30,099 nt of DNA from positions 1-30,099 of the IMG/VR virus record IMGVR_UViG_3300046804_004776, one strand, 5' to 3'. The notes under the pieces were generated by a model. That model was not told the DNA's origin, searched no databases, and worked only from the letters and a program-made list of their open reading frames with translations. Within the stretch, counting starts at the first letter, position 1, and each line of letters opens with the position of its first letter. The translations under genes and the position numbers were made by a program. The stretch comes from a virus. This document shows, in pieces, positions 13,758 through 21,668 of the stretch.

Positions 13758-13999
13758 TTTATGAGATAATGTACCGTGATGGTGCAAATTACAAACAGTT
13801 TTTCCGGGCAGATATTTCATCCTTTCCCCTGAATGCAGGTAGGGAAGAAATCAAAATGGAGGAATCCGGCCTGACAATGAAAGAGTTCTTTGATCATATG
13901 GGTTGGGAGTTTGATGAAGAGTTAGACCACAACATACTTGAGATTATAGGACTTAGTGATGATCAGATGAGTGAGCCGGAAATAAAGTTTACAAACTAA
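13754..13999 (+). CDS. Small acidic hypothetical protein
   Basis: An 81-residue acidic protein beginning in the ATGA overlap (13754-13757). It starts with a strand (MIYEIMYRDGANYKQFFRA) and continues with a charged helical part. Function is unknown. Confidence 0.5.
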   Translation: MIYEIMYRDGANYKQFFRADISSFPLNAGREEIKMEESGLTMKEFFDHMGWEFDEELDHNILEIIGLSDDQMSEPEIKFTN

Positions 14000-14004
14000 C
14001 AATT

Positions 14005-14235
14005 ATGGCAATTTACGGAGACAGAAAGCATAATGAGGACATGGAACACGAACATGACCGATTTGAATTAAGATTTGCTGTTGATATTCCTGATATCAAT
14101 AGAATCAGAGAAGGTAATGCAGATGAGTGGGTAAATGTGGATTATTTTGTAACGAGAGAAGATGCAATCAAGTGGGCTATGGAAAACCTCGGTGCAGATA
14201 AAGAAGGAAAAATTTGTATAATAAGTCAATTTTAA
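14005..14235 (+). CDS. Small acidic hypothetical protein
   Basis: A 76-residue acidic protein. The N-terminus is rich in His and Glu (EDMEHEHDRFE), and a helix (REDAIKWAMENLG) is followed by a final strand. It may be a small alpha/beta fold. Function is unknown. It lies 5 bases after the previous gene and 4 bases before the next. Confidence 0.5.
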   Translation: MAIYGDRKHNEDMEHEHDRFELRFAVDIPDINRIREGNADEWVNVDYFVTREDAIKWAMENLGADKEGKICIISQF

Positions 14236-14239
14236 AACA

Positions 14240-14986
14240 ATGGAAAACAACGTAGCAATAAATGCAATAGCAGAAGTACAATCAAGTAAAGATTTCTTGA
14301 AGAGTCTTGAAGTACCAAAACAGACATCATGGTATAAACCTGTCGGTCATGGTCAGCTTATGGATATTACAGAAGAAGCATTGGATAAATGCGGATTTAA
14401 AATAAGCAAAGAAGAATTTACTTATTCTGCCAGTGGCAACAAAGCAAATGGTAAATATCATCTTGGTTGGGGTAATGATCCAGATATGGGTCTTATGATA
14501 GCTTGGCAGAATAGTTATAACAAAACCTTGAGTCTGAAGTTTGCAGTTGGTAGCCACGTTTTCATTTGTGAGAATGGTATGGTGAAAGGTGATATGGGTA
14601 CCTTTAGGAGTAAGCATGTAGGTGAAATACAGACAGTTACTCCAAAGTTACTGGCTGAGTATATTTGTGGTGCAGGTAGTACATTTGAGAAAATGGTTAT
14701 TGAGAAACGCCGTATGCAGGAAATTGAAGTAACAAAAAGAACTGCAGCAGAATTGATGGGTCGTTTGTTTCTGGAAGAAAGGATCATTACAAGTACTCAG
14801 CTCAATATTATTGGCCGGGAGATGAAGAATCCTACATTTAACTACGGTCATCCGGATAGTCTTTGGGAGTTATACAATCACATAACTTACTCACTTAAGA
14901 CAGCATCGCCTAATACTTGGATGCAGCAACAAATTGATAACCACCAATTCATTACAAATGAATATGGTATAGCTGAACTTGCATAA
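14240..14986 (+). CDS. DUF932-like protein
   Basis: A 248-residue protein resembling the phage/plasmid DUF932 family. It shows a substrate-like middle segment (HLGWGNDPDMGLMIAWQNSY), a conserved-looking core LKFAVGSHVFICENGMV and RSKHVG, and then a C-terminal helical part with a Trp/Asn-rich ending (WELYNHITYSLK). DUF932 proteins are common in phages and genomic islands and have no settled biochemical role. The assignment rests on the core pattern G..V.(I/V)C.NG and overall length. Its stop overlaps the next ATG (TAATG). Confidence 0.6.
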   Translation: MENNVAINAIAEVQSSKDFLKSLEVPKQTSWYKPVGHGQLMDITEEALDKCGFKISKEEFTYSASGNKANGKYHLGWGNDPDMGLMIAWQNSYNKTLSLKFAVGSHVFICENGMVKGDMGTFRSKHVGEIQTVTPKLLAEYICGAGSTFEKMVIEKRRMQEIEVTKRTAAELMGRLFLEERIITSTQLNIIGREMKNPTFNYGHPDSLWELYNHITYSLKTASPNTWMQQQIDNHQFITNEYGIAELA

Positions 14987-15216
14987 TGTTTTACAGATTT
15001 TATGATAAGCAATGTAACCGGTATATGGCAACCGGTTACAATGCTACATCAATAGAAGAAGCAAAAGAAGCCATAATACAATATATAGTTTACGGAGGGG
15101 ATAATGAAGAAGCTGCAATATTATTGCCTACTTTACCAGTTGAAGAAATCTGTAACCTGTATGAATTTGAGTTAGAAAAAAGTGAGCAGGAATTTGAACA
15201 AGACTTTGATTTTTAA
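14986..15216 (+). CDS. Small acidic hypothetical protein
   Basis: A 76-residue protein with a very acidic C-terminus (ELEKSEQEFEQDFDF). The N-terminus MFYRFYDKQCNRYMATGY is aromatic and strand-like, followed by the helix IEEAKEAIIQYIVYGG. The acidic, nucleic-acid-like charge pattern would suit a DNA-mimic or protein-binding role, which is inference. Its start overlaps the previous stop (TAATG). Confidence 0.5.
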   Translation: MFYRFYDKQCNRYMATGYNATSIEEAKEAIIQYIVYGGDNEEAAILLPTLPVEEICNLYEFELEKSEQEFEQDFDF

Positions 15217-15227
15217 AAAAGAGAAAA

Positions 15228-15887
15228 ATGGACAATTCAGTAGAATTAATAGGTTATTACGGAGGAGATAAAACACATGCTTTATCTGCGTGGACATCTA
15301 CCAGTAGAGAACTGACAGAGGAAAAGGAACAAAGAATACCTATACTTCTTAAACAGTTAGCAGATAATGGTCATGGTACACCTTTTGAAAAATCTATGAT
15401 TCATTTTCTTGTAACTACTGACATAGCTACTCACATACATTTACTCAAACATCGAATAGCTGTACCGGTAAATGGTGAATCGGCTAGGTATAAAGAGTTG
15501 AAGGAAGATAAATTTTACATACCGAAAGATTGGGATATTCCTGTAGATAGTTTATGGATAAAAGAAGAAAGAGCAGATACATGGGCAGCTACATTAAAGT
15601 TATATACAGAACTAGGAAATGATCTATATCACGAATGTCTTGAAGAATTGACACCTGTATTAGGAAGAAAGAGAGCGAAGGAATCAGCAAGATTTTTTAA
15701 GACATACAATAGTCAGATAACAGCAGATATATCATTTAACTGGAGATCTTTTGTTCATTTTTATAATCTAAGAGCAGATGAACATGCTCAGTTAGAAATA
15801 CAAGAGGTAGCAAAGAAGATGTTAGAACTTATAAAAGGAATACCAGGTAATCCATTTGAACATTCAATAAAAGCATTTAAACTTTAG
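15228..15887 (+). CDS. thyX: Flavin-dependent thymidylate synthase ThyX
   Basis: A 219-residue enzyme that methylates dUMP to dTMP using FAD, NADPH and methylene-tetrahydrofolate. Family signatures are NGHGTPFEKS (47-56, usual G(H)xSPFEH), the ThyX motif KHRIAVPVNGESARY (74-88) and the C-terminal substrate segment LRADEHAQLEIQEVA (about 191-205, with the usual Arg and Gln). The canonical RHR(x7)S motif appears here as KHR(x8)S, with the first Arg replaced by Lys and one extra residue. The length is typical for the family. It lies near a dCTP deaminase family gene and a uracil-DNA glycosylase gene, suggesting a phage pathway to dTTP independent of host ThyA. Confidence 0.92.
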   Translation: MDNSVELIGYYGGDKTHALSAWTSTSRELTEEKEQRIPILLKQLADNGHGTPFEKSMIHFLVTTDIATHIHLLKHRIAVPVNGESARYKELKEDKFYIPKDWDIPVDSLWIKEERADTWAATLKLYTELGNDLYHECLEELTPVLGRKRAKESARFFKTYNSQITADISFNWRSFVHFYNLRADEHAQLEIQEVAKKMLELIKGIPGNPFEHSIKAFKL

Positions 15888-15889
15888 TT

Positions 15890-16435
15890 ATGGCAAAAAT
15901 TAGTCAGCAAGCTGCATGTGATGCAGCAAATAAAATAGCAGAACCTTTATCGGTTAAAGCAAAATCTTTAAGAAAAGAATTGGAAAAGTTTCTGATTGAA
16001 CTTTACATGAAAGATATACCTAAAGAGGTAATAGTAGTTTGGGAGAAGTACAAAAACTATTTAAGAAGAGATAAGTATTTCTATGTTTGTGGTCCAGGTA
16101 TAGGTAGAGAATATTTTAATTTAAGTGAGGATGTACCATCTGTTCGAATAATGAATTTGGAGCTTGATGTAAAAAATGCAAAAAAGTTTATACAAATGAA
16201 AAATGAATTGGATGATGCAGATGAAAAATATAACAACACTAAAAAAGAAATAGCAAATACTATCCTTACCCTCGGTACTCACAAAAAGATACAGGAAGTA
16301 ATGCCAAATGCTCTTAGGTTCTTACCTGAAGCAAAAACAGGTACAGGTACACAACTTGTATTACTGATTCAACCTATAGTAGACAAAGTAAACTGTCTTA
16401 TTACTAACGAAGATAAATGCGTAGATAAACTTTAA
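15890..16435 (+). CDS. Hypothetical protein, possibly Nmad5-like
   Basis: A 181-residue, mainly helical protein with an Ala-rich start (QQAACDAANKIAEPL) and a long coiled-coil-like middle, ending with FLPEAKTGTGTQLVLL. The general layout (N-terminal helix, central charged helices, late L(P)E.K..G..L) resembles the putative nucleotide-modification-associated domain 5 family of phages. I put this forward only as a possibility, because no catalytic residue can be assigned. It lies between thyX and dcd, which supports a nucleotide-related or DNA-related role. Confidence 0.5.
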   Translation: MAKISQQAACDAANKIAEPLSVKAKSLRKELEKFLIELYMKDIPKEVIVVWEKYKNYLRRDKYFYVCGPGIGREYFNLSEDVPSVRIMNLELDVKNAKKFIQMKNELDDADEKYNNTKKEIANTILTLGTHKKIQEVMPNALRFLPEAKTGTGTQLVLLIQPIVDKVNCLITNEDKCVDKL

Positions 16436-16439
16436 GAAT

Positions 16440-16976
16440 ATGGTACTGAGTGATTCAGCAATTTTTGAAGGGATAAAGAGTGGAGATATTGTTATATCTC
16501 CATTCAATCCCAAACATGTCAATCCTAATAGTGTTGATTTGACATTGGACAATATACTAAGGGTATATAAAGAAGATACTGTTCTTGATCCAAAAAAGCA
16601 TAATCCAACAGATGAAATAGAGTTATCAGAGGAAGGTATTATTCTTTATCCAGGTATTCTTTACTTAGCATCTACTGTTGAGAAAGCTGGCACAAAGACG
16701 TATCATTCTCAGCTTAAAGGTAAGTCTTCCTTAGCCAGACTTGGTATATTCATTGACTGTACTGCATCATGGGGTGATACAGGTTTTATCAATAACTGGA
16801 CACTTGAAATATCAGTTGTTCATCCTGTAAAGGTATACCCAGGTATGAAAATATGCCAGATCATTTTTACAGAAGTAAAAGGTCAGGTACTGATACCTTA
16901 CAACGAGAAACCAGACAGTAAATACAATGGTGATAATCGTGCAAAGGAATCAATGTACTATAAAAACTATGAGTAA
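16440..16976 (+). CDS. dcd: dCTP deaminase / dUTPase family enzyme
   Basis: A 178-residue trimeric-fold enzyme. It keeps the dCTP deaminase signature KGKSSLARLG (93-102, Ser96/Ser97, Arg100), the segment WGDTGFINNWTLEI (111-124) with the likely catalytic Glu123, and VYPGMKICQIIF (132-143), matching RPGMLIGALSF-type strands. The catalytic Glu supports deaminase rather than pure dUTPase activity, but bifunctional DCD-DUT enzymes share this layout. The product, dUTP or dUMP, would feed ThyX (dUMP to dTMP). Its stop overlaps the next start (TAATG). Confidence 0.88.
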   Translation: MVLSDSAIFEGIKSGDIVISPFNPKHVNPNSVDLTLDNILRVYKEDTVLDPKKHNPTDEIELSEEGIILYPGILYLASTVEKAGTKTYHSQLKGKSSLARLGIFIDCTASWGDTGFINNWTLEISVVHPVKVYPGMKICQIIFTEVKGQVLIPYNEKPDSKYNGDNRAKESMYYKNYE

Positions 16977-17809
16977 TGCAGATAACAGATAAAATTCGTT
17001 CACAACTTGGCTCTTGGTGTGATTTATTTGCACCATTTATTCAGTCAGAGCAATGGGATAAGATTTTTACCACATTAAAGACCTTGAGTACAAATAAGAG
17101 AACAGTAATACCAAAGTCATCAGATGTCTTTAAGTCATTTGAGTTATGTGATCGACATAAGGTAAAGGCTATTGTTATATTAATGGATCCTTATCCTTCT
17201 ACAACAAAAGAAGGAGAGATCATAGCTGACGGTGTACCAATGTCTTGCAAGAATACTGGTAAAATGCAACCTACTCTTGAGTTGTGGTATGAAGGTATGG
17301 AACAGTCTATTGTAGGTTTCGATCCTGATTTTGAGAAGAGGTTAGATACAAGTTACTTGCTTTCAGAAGAAGGTGTGCTTTTATTAAACAGTTGTTTAAC
17401 TTGTGAGAAAGATAAACCTGGATCTCATGTTGATTTGTGGACTCCGTTTATGAAATTCTTTATTGAGGAAATAGTAAACAAATATTATAGTGGTCTACCA
17501 ATAGTTCTATGCGGTGCTCAAGCTCAAAAGCTTGAAAAGTTTATTGCACCAATGTTACATTACACTCTCAAGGTAGAACATCCTGTAGCAGCAAGTTACG
17601 GTAATAGGTTATGGAAACATGAAGAAATGTTCAACTGGGTAAACAAAATAATCGAATCAGCTAACGGTAGAGATTACATGATTCGATGGTATCGAAAAAA
17701 AGGAGAAGACAAAGAAATACCATGGGAAGAGAAATCGAAACCAATTCCGGAAATGAGGAAGGAACCACTGAAAAGTGCAAAAGAGTTGAACCTTCCTTGG
17801 AACGATTGA
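16976..17809 (+). CDS. ung: Uracil-DNA glycosylase family 1-like protein
   Basis: A 277-residue UDG-fold protein. The water-activating motif GQDPYH appears as LMDPYP (69-74), with Asp71 kept but His replaced by Pro. LLLNSCLTC (135-143) matches LLLN..LTV, and HPVAASYG (202-209) stands for HPSPLS, with His202 kept. The C-terminal about 50 residues (from about 225) form a basic extension beyond the usual length. It would remove uracil from DNA, a complement to ThyX/Dcd. The changed motif 1 leaves open whether it is fully active or a variant. The gene at 17722 overlaps its end by 88 bases. Confidence 0.8.
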   Translation: MQITDKIRSQLGSWCDLFAPFIQSEQWDKIFTTLKTLSTNKRTVIPKSSDVFKSFELCDRHKVKAIVILMDPYPSTTKEGEIIADGVPMSCKNTGKMQPTLELWYEGMEQSIVGFDPDFEKRLDTSYLLSEEGVLLLNSCLTCEKDKPGSHVDLWTPFMKFFIEEIVNKYYSGLPIVLCGAQAQKLEKFIAPMLHYTLKVEHPVAASYGNRLWKHEEMFNWVNKIIESANGRDYMIRWYRKKGEDKEIPWEEKSKPIPEMRKEPLKSAKELNLPWND

Positions 17810-17955
17810 CAGCAGATGGATTAAAACATCTTTCCGAAGAAGAAATAGATAAACTCATGAAAGAAGAACCGGAGATAACTGTAAAAGGTTATCTCCTTTT
17901 TCTTCGTGAGATTGCTGACATTCAAAAATCAACAGAAAATGAAAACAACAATTGA
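17722..17955 (+). CDS. Small hypothetical protein
   Basis: A 77-residue acidic, helical protein (LERLTADGLKHLSEEEIDKLM). I use the ATG at 17722 rather than the one at 17686, because the shorter form reduces the overlap with the UDG-like gene to 88 bases. The remaining overlap is still unusual, so the true start may be later. Function is unknown. Confidence 0.45.
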   Translation: MGREIETNSGNEEGTTEKCKRVEPSLERLTADGLKHLSEEEIDKLMKEEPEITVKGYLLFLREIADIQKSTENENNN

Positions 17956-18178
17956 TGTAACTATTAGAGTAACTATTGATATTGAGAAAGATACATTTAT
18001 TAAAGAAAATGAAGATTGTTTTGAAAATGCTATTTCCGATGAAGAAGAAGATTATCGAGATGCAGCAATAGAATCAGAAGCTGTTGCATTATTTGTTCAG
18101 GAAATGGATTATGAAATCAAATCAACTGTTACGGGTATAAAAGTTAAACAAACTGAAATAAGGAGTTATGAGCAATGA
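17939..18178 (+). CDS. Small acidic hypothetical protein
   Basis: A 79-residue protein with a beta-strand start (MKTTIDVTIRVTIDIE) and an acidic helical middle (CFENAISDEEEDYRD), ending in a strand and Lys-rich region. I use the ATG at 17939, since an upstream in-frame ATG at 17906 would enlarge the overlap with the previous gene. Function is unknown. Confidence 0.5.
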   Translation: MKTTIDVTIRVTIDIEKDTFIKENEDCFENAISDEEEDYRDAAIESEAVALFVQEMDYEIKSTVTGIKVKQTEIRSYEQ

Positions 18179-18632
18179 TAATAAAGAATTAAGCTATAAT
18201 GATTTTCTGGAGAAGTATACTCTGATAAAAAACCATCTTGATGACAATGCAGCACATGATGGTTGTATGTTTGAAACATTTGGTGAAGAGCTTGGTTACG
18301 TGTATACTCAAGTACCTCAAAATAAAATATGGACCATTATAGATTCTGCCGGATGGTACGGTATAATAGCAGGTTTTCATTTTGTAGACAGACTTGGGTT
18401 TTTAGTTACAGAACAAGAGTGGGAGAAAGATGATGAGCAATATGTAATAGCTGATGAAGGACCGGTAAATGATTGGTTTTTTGACCTTACTGTTGAACAG
18501 CAGAAAAGTTTATTTCCTGAGCTGAAATTAGATCCTAATAAGGATCAAAAAGATCAGCTTCAGGATATATGGCATAACAACTGTGTCGATGAGAAAGAAG
18601 AAATTATGAACAAATTCAAATCAGGTATATGA
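18168..18632 (+). CDS. Hypothetical acidic protein
   Basis: A 154-residue acidic protein. The middle is hydrophobic and aromatic (WTIIDSAGWYGIIAGFHF, WFFDLTVEQQ) with DEGPVNDW following. Its start overlaps the previous stop by 11 bases, and its end overlaps the next start by ATGA (18629-18632). Function is unknown. Confidence 0.55.
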   Translation: MSNDNKELSYNDFLEKYTLIKNHLDDNAAHDGCMFETFGEELGYVYTQVPQNKIWTIIDSAGWYGIIAGFHFVDRLGFLVTEQEWEKDDEQYVIADEGPVNDWFFDLTVEQQKSLFPELKLDPNKDQKDQLQDIWHNNCVDEKEEIMNKFKSGI

Positions 18633-18796
18633 AAGCAGAAATCGAAAAGAAAGTAAAGTATTACGAAGGTCAGCTTAGTCGGGCAATAGAGCGTTTTTTG
18701 GAAGAGAATAGCAGAAAATCAAGGGATCAGGTTGTACGTCTGAAAGAAAGACTGAGGACTTATAATGAATGTTTAGACTTAATTGCAAAGAAATGA
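18629..18796 (+). CDS. Small coiled-coil-like hypothetical protein (55 aa)
   Basis: A 55-residue ORF starting in the ATGA overlap at 18629-18632 and ending in another ATGA at 18793-18796. It is helical and charged with a heptad-like Leu/Val pattern (EGQLSRAIERFLEENSRK, VVRLKERLRTYNECLDLI). The perfect coupling at both ends, in a stretch otherwise without a gene, is the main support that it is real. Function is unknown. Confidence 0.6.
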   Translation: MKAEIEKKVKYYEGQLSRAIERFLEENSRKSRDQVVRLKERLRTYNECLDLIAKK

Positions 18797-19491
18797 ACTA
18801 CGACATAGAAGAATACAAAGGTTACAAGATTATTATAGATTATGATCAAGAACCTATGAACCCTCGTACAGAATGGGATAATCGAAGTACTATGGTGTGT
18901 TGGCACTCAAGGTATAACTTAGGTGATTTGGAAAATCGTAGACCAATAAGCGAAAATTATCGGGAACCAATTGACTTGTTGTATGAATTAGCCGGAGTAG
19001 ATAGAGATGAATACCAAGATGAGCAGTATGAGAAGACCGGTAAATGGGATGATATGGATACTGCGGATCTTTATAAGCTGATTGAAGAAAAGGGTACGAT
19101 AATAAGTACCCTTTATCTTTATGATCATAGCGGTATTACAATCTCTATGGGTAGTTTCTCTTGTCCATGGGATTCGGGACCTGTAGGCTATATCTATATG
19201 ACCAAAGAGACAGTTTTGAAAGAGTGGGGTGAAGGAGAAGAAGCATATGAGAGAGCAAGGAATTGCATGAAAGGTGAGGTAGAAGTTTACGATAACTATC
19301 TTACAGGTGAGGTATATTCTTTTAAAATAGAGGATCCAGATGGTGAAGAGATAGATAGCTGCAGTGGTTATTATGGTAATGATGGTAAAGAAGATATGAT
19401 CAAAGAGTGTCAAAACACAATTGATTATTACATCAAGAAGAAAGAAGAAAGAAATTTATTGTTAGGTATCCAAATGGAATTAGCATTATGA
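18793..19491 (+). CDS. Conserved phage hypothetical protein
   Basis: A 232-residue acidic protein. I place the start at 18793 (ATGA overlap with the previous gene), because the ATG at 18769 would lie inside that gene. The pattern is typical of a protein family seen across many phages and plasmids: a strand start YKGYKIIIDYD, NPRTEWDN...MVCWHSRY, and a central LYLYDHSGITISMGSF followed by CPWDSGPVGYIY. The function of this family is not established to my knowledge. The concentration of conserved Trp, Asp and Ser in these blocks suggests an enzyme or nucleotide-binding fold. Confidence 0.65.
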   Translation: MNYDIEEYKGYKIIIDYDQEPMNPRTEWDNRSTMVCWHSRYNLGDLENRRPISENYREPIDLLYELAGVDRDEYQDEQYEKTGKWDDMDTADLYKLIEEKGTIISTLYLYDHSGITISMGSFSCPWDSGPVGYIYMTKETVLKEWGEGEEAYERARNCMKGEVEVYDNYLTGEVYSFKIEDPDGEEIDSCSGYYGNDGKEDMIKECQNTIDYYIKKKEERNLLLGIQMELAL

Positions 19492-20519
19492 GCACAGAAA
19501 CAAAGTCAAAAAGAATAAAGAAGGTATTTAATAGCTTCAGTGAGATTACACATCTTTGGGCACATCAATCACAAGAAGAAGCTCGTTGTGGAAATGGTTT
19601 CTTTGATGGTGAAATAATATATAGCTATGGGAGACATTTTCCTATAGCTCGTATTTATACAGACGAGAAAGGTAACAAAACAGTATTCTTTACTACCCGA
19701 GATTATAGTAATACTACTTCAAAACATAAACATTATACATCGGGAGCCTGTAGTCATCTTCCTAAATTGTATATGCAAAATGTAATACAATACGATGTTA
19801 CTTTTGGAAAGATGGACTTGTTACACAAAAAGAATATTTCAGATATTATTTTTGATATCAAAATAGCCATTAGTAAGTTTAGAGCTGCAAGAGAAAACAA
19901 GATATATTGTCTTGCTGAAATAAATAGTTTTGTCAAGAGATTTGAAGACTATGTTACTTTCTTTAGAATTAAAAGTAAGATTGATGCAGCTACTAAAAAA
20001 GTAATTACTGAAGCAAAATCTGATAAGTGGGAAAAGCAGATAGAAGAATACAATAAAAAGAAAGCAGAAAGACTTACAGATCCCAAGCTTCAGGAAAAGA
20101 GAGAGAAGGCGAGAAAGTACCGGGAAGAGAAAGAGTTGAGGGATAATGCTGAACAAATTGAAGAGTGGAGAAACTTTGAAGCATATCGTCCTTATGTACA
20201 AAAAGGTAGAAGGTATAATTGGTCAAACAGTTCACGTCCTGATTTGATGAGATACAATGCAGAGAAAGAACGCATTGAAACATCTCAAGGTGTACAGATA
20301 CCAATAGAGCTTGCTCATCGTTTCTACCGGTATATCAAGATAGTACTGGAAAGAGGTAGTTGCATAGGTGCAGAAAATTGTCAGTATCAAATAGCAGGAT
20401 ATACAGTGCAGGAAATCACTCATGAGCACATCAAGGTAGGTTGTCACAGGATAACCCAGGCTGAAATTGAATTAATGGCAACAAAAATGAAATGGAACAA
20501 TGTCGATACAGTCGAATAA
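19488..20519 (+). CDS. Hypothetical protein, DUF8033-like N-terminus
   Basis: A 343-residue basic protein overlapping the previous gene by ATGA. The N-terminal region has GNGFFDGEIIYSYGRHFPIAR, followed by TRDYSNTTSKHKHYT, a pattern I associate with the phage DUF8033 group. The middle (about 180-240) is a highly charged helical linker (KWEKQIEEYNKKKAERL), and a C-terminal segment follows. Function is unknown. The DNA-binding-like basic composition suggests a nucleic-acid role, which is inference. The family label is low confidence. Confidence 0.55.
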   Translation: MSTETKSKRIKKVFNSFSEITHLWAHQSQEEARCGNGFFDGEIIYSYGRHFPIARIYTDEKGNKTVFFTTRDYSNTTSKHKHYTSGACSHLPKLYMQNVIQYDVTFGKMDLLHKKNISDIIFDIKIAISKFRAARENKIYCLAEINSFVKRFEDYVTFFRIKSKIDAATKKVITEAKSDKWEKQIEEYNKKKAERLTDPKLQEKREKARKYREEKELRDNAEQIEEWRNFEAYRPYVQKGRRYNWSNSSRPDLMRYNAEKERIETSQGVQIPIELAHRFYRYIKIVLERGSCIGAENCQYQIAGYTVQEITHEHIKVGCHRITQAEIELMATKMKWNNVDTVE

Positions 20520-20784
20520 TTACGTGGATGTAAAGGTTACAGTGTGGCAGCGTTTGCATTTTAGTAATGATGCAAACATGGATGAAATAATTCATTTGCT
20601 TAAAACTACTGGTAACTCAAATAGTATTTGTGAAGATGACTTAGGTTTTCGTGAACTTGAAACATTATTTGATACAGAATTACCATTTAGTCCTGTACAA
20701 AATAATGGAGATGCTACTATTGAGGTTTATTCAAACAATCAAACTATTTGGAGCAATGAAAAGGAAAACAAAGAAGGAATATGA
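20500..20784 (+). CDS. Small acidic hypothetical protein
   Basis: A 94-residue acidic protein starting inside the last 20 bases of the previous gene. It has a beta-like start (YVDVKVTVWQRLHF) and an acidic C-terminus. No domain is recognised. It overlaps the next gene by 29 bases. Confidence 0.5.
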   Translation: MSIQSNNYVDVKVTVWQRLHFSNDANMDEIIHLLKTTGNSNSICEDDLGFRELETLFDTELPFSPVQNNGDATIEVYSNNQTIWSNEKENKEGI

Positions 20785-20992
20785 ACAGTATCTAAATGAG
20801 TATTACGGTGATATGGATTTTGAAACAACCAGAGAAGAACTCATTTACATGACTGTAAAATCAAGAGCAGGTGGACATATAAGTTTACCTACTCTTAATC
20901 TTAGAATACGTCAAAAGAAATGCGGTCAGGTTATACGAAAATATGATCCGATTGCTTTTAATGTTGGTTTTAATGAATGGAAATTATGGTAA
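20756..20992 (+). CDS. Small basic hypothetical protein
   Basis: A 78-residue basic protein. I place the start at the ATG at 20756 (MKRKTKKEYEQY) and not at 20651, since the longer form would overlap the previous gene heavily in another frame. It has the pattern ISLPTLNLRIRQKKCGQVIRKY, reminiscent of a small zinc-less DNA-binding or ribosome-binding fold. Function is unknown. Confidence 0.5.
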   Translation: MKRKTKKEYEQYLNEYYGDMDFETTREELIYMTVKSRAGGHISLPTLNLRIRQKKCGQVIRKYDPIAFNVGFNEWKLW

Positions 20993-21246
20993 CTAATAAA
21001 AAGAAGTTAGCACTAATAGAACTCCCTGAAACAAAGGGGGTTCTATTTGATGCCTTGTGTACCTTTGTAGGTGAGGCAAGAGGCGAAGAAGTTGATGAGA
21101 TACATTTAGCAGAAATGGTAGATGCTCTTATTACTTCTCTCAAGGTACAATATCGTCAAGAACTACCTAAGAAGAATGCAAGGCAAATTGACCTCGAGGA
21201 TAGTATAGAGGAAATCAAAAAGCAGCAACATGGAACAACAGAATAA
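20986..21246 (+). CDS. Small acidic hypothetical protein
   Basis: An 86-residue protein. Two possible starts (20977 and 20986); I use the latter, which overlaps the previous stop by 7 bases. It is helical and acidic (CTFVGEARGEEVDEIHLAEMVDA-type pattern) with a Lys/Glu C-terminus. A 10-bp hairpin (21017-21045) lies within its first 20 codons. Function is unknown. Confidence 0.5.
   Translation: MVTNKKKLALIELPETKGVLFDALCTFVGEARGEEVDEIHLAEMVDALITSLKVQYRQELPKKNARQIDLEDSIEEIKKQQHGTTE
21017..21045 (+). promoter_or_regulatory. Hairpin inside the start of a gene
   Basis: TAGAACTCCC (21017-21026) pairs with GGGGGTTCTA (21036-21045) with one T-G wobble, around a 9-base loop. It lies in codons 11-20 of the gene at 20986. 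It could regulate translation or act as an attenuator. There is no T-run directly after it. Confidence 0.35.
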
Positions 21247-21667
21247 GTATTATACTCCTGAATTAGAGGAACTATTTTTAGGTTATTCATTTGAATTGCT
21301 AACACTGGATGGCTGGAAAAGTGGGACATTTCCACATTTATTGTCTGAAAATAAAGAATTGAATCAATACGGAAAGGACGAGTTTTTAAAACTATCACAT
21401 GCTGTTATTAGAACCAAATATCTTGATCAAAGTGATATAGAATCATTAGGATGGACACATGTAGGTGGACAACTGGTATCTCATGGTAGGCAGGATTATG
21501 AAAAACCAGGAATGATGTTAAAACATTTTCCAAGACACAATTCTCTTTTTATAGCAAAAGCAATTAATCCAGATGCATTAGACGGATTTGCTGAAAAATT
21601 ATTTGATGGAGAATGTAAATCTATTAATGAACTCCGGAAGATTATGAACTGGTTAAACATCAAGTAA
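21230..21667 (+). CDS. Hypothetical protein
   Basis: A 145-residue protein of mixed alpha/beta character. It starts 17 bases before the previous stop. Conserved-looking aromatic and His/Gly positions include ESLGWTHVGGQLVSHGR and KPGMMLKHFPRHNSLFIA. No family is recognised. It precedes the zinc-finger gene. Confidence 0.55.
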   Translation: MEQQNKYYTPELEELFLGYSFELLTLDGWKSGTFPHLLSENKELNQYGKDEFLKLSHAVIRTKYLDQSDIESLGWTHVGGQLVSHGRQDYEKPGMMLKHFPRHNSLFIAKAINPDALDGFAEKLFDGECKSINELRKIMNWLNIK

Positions 21668-21668
21668 T

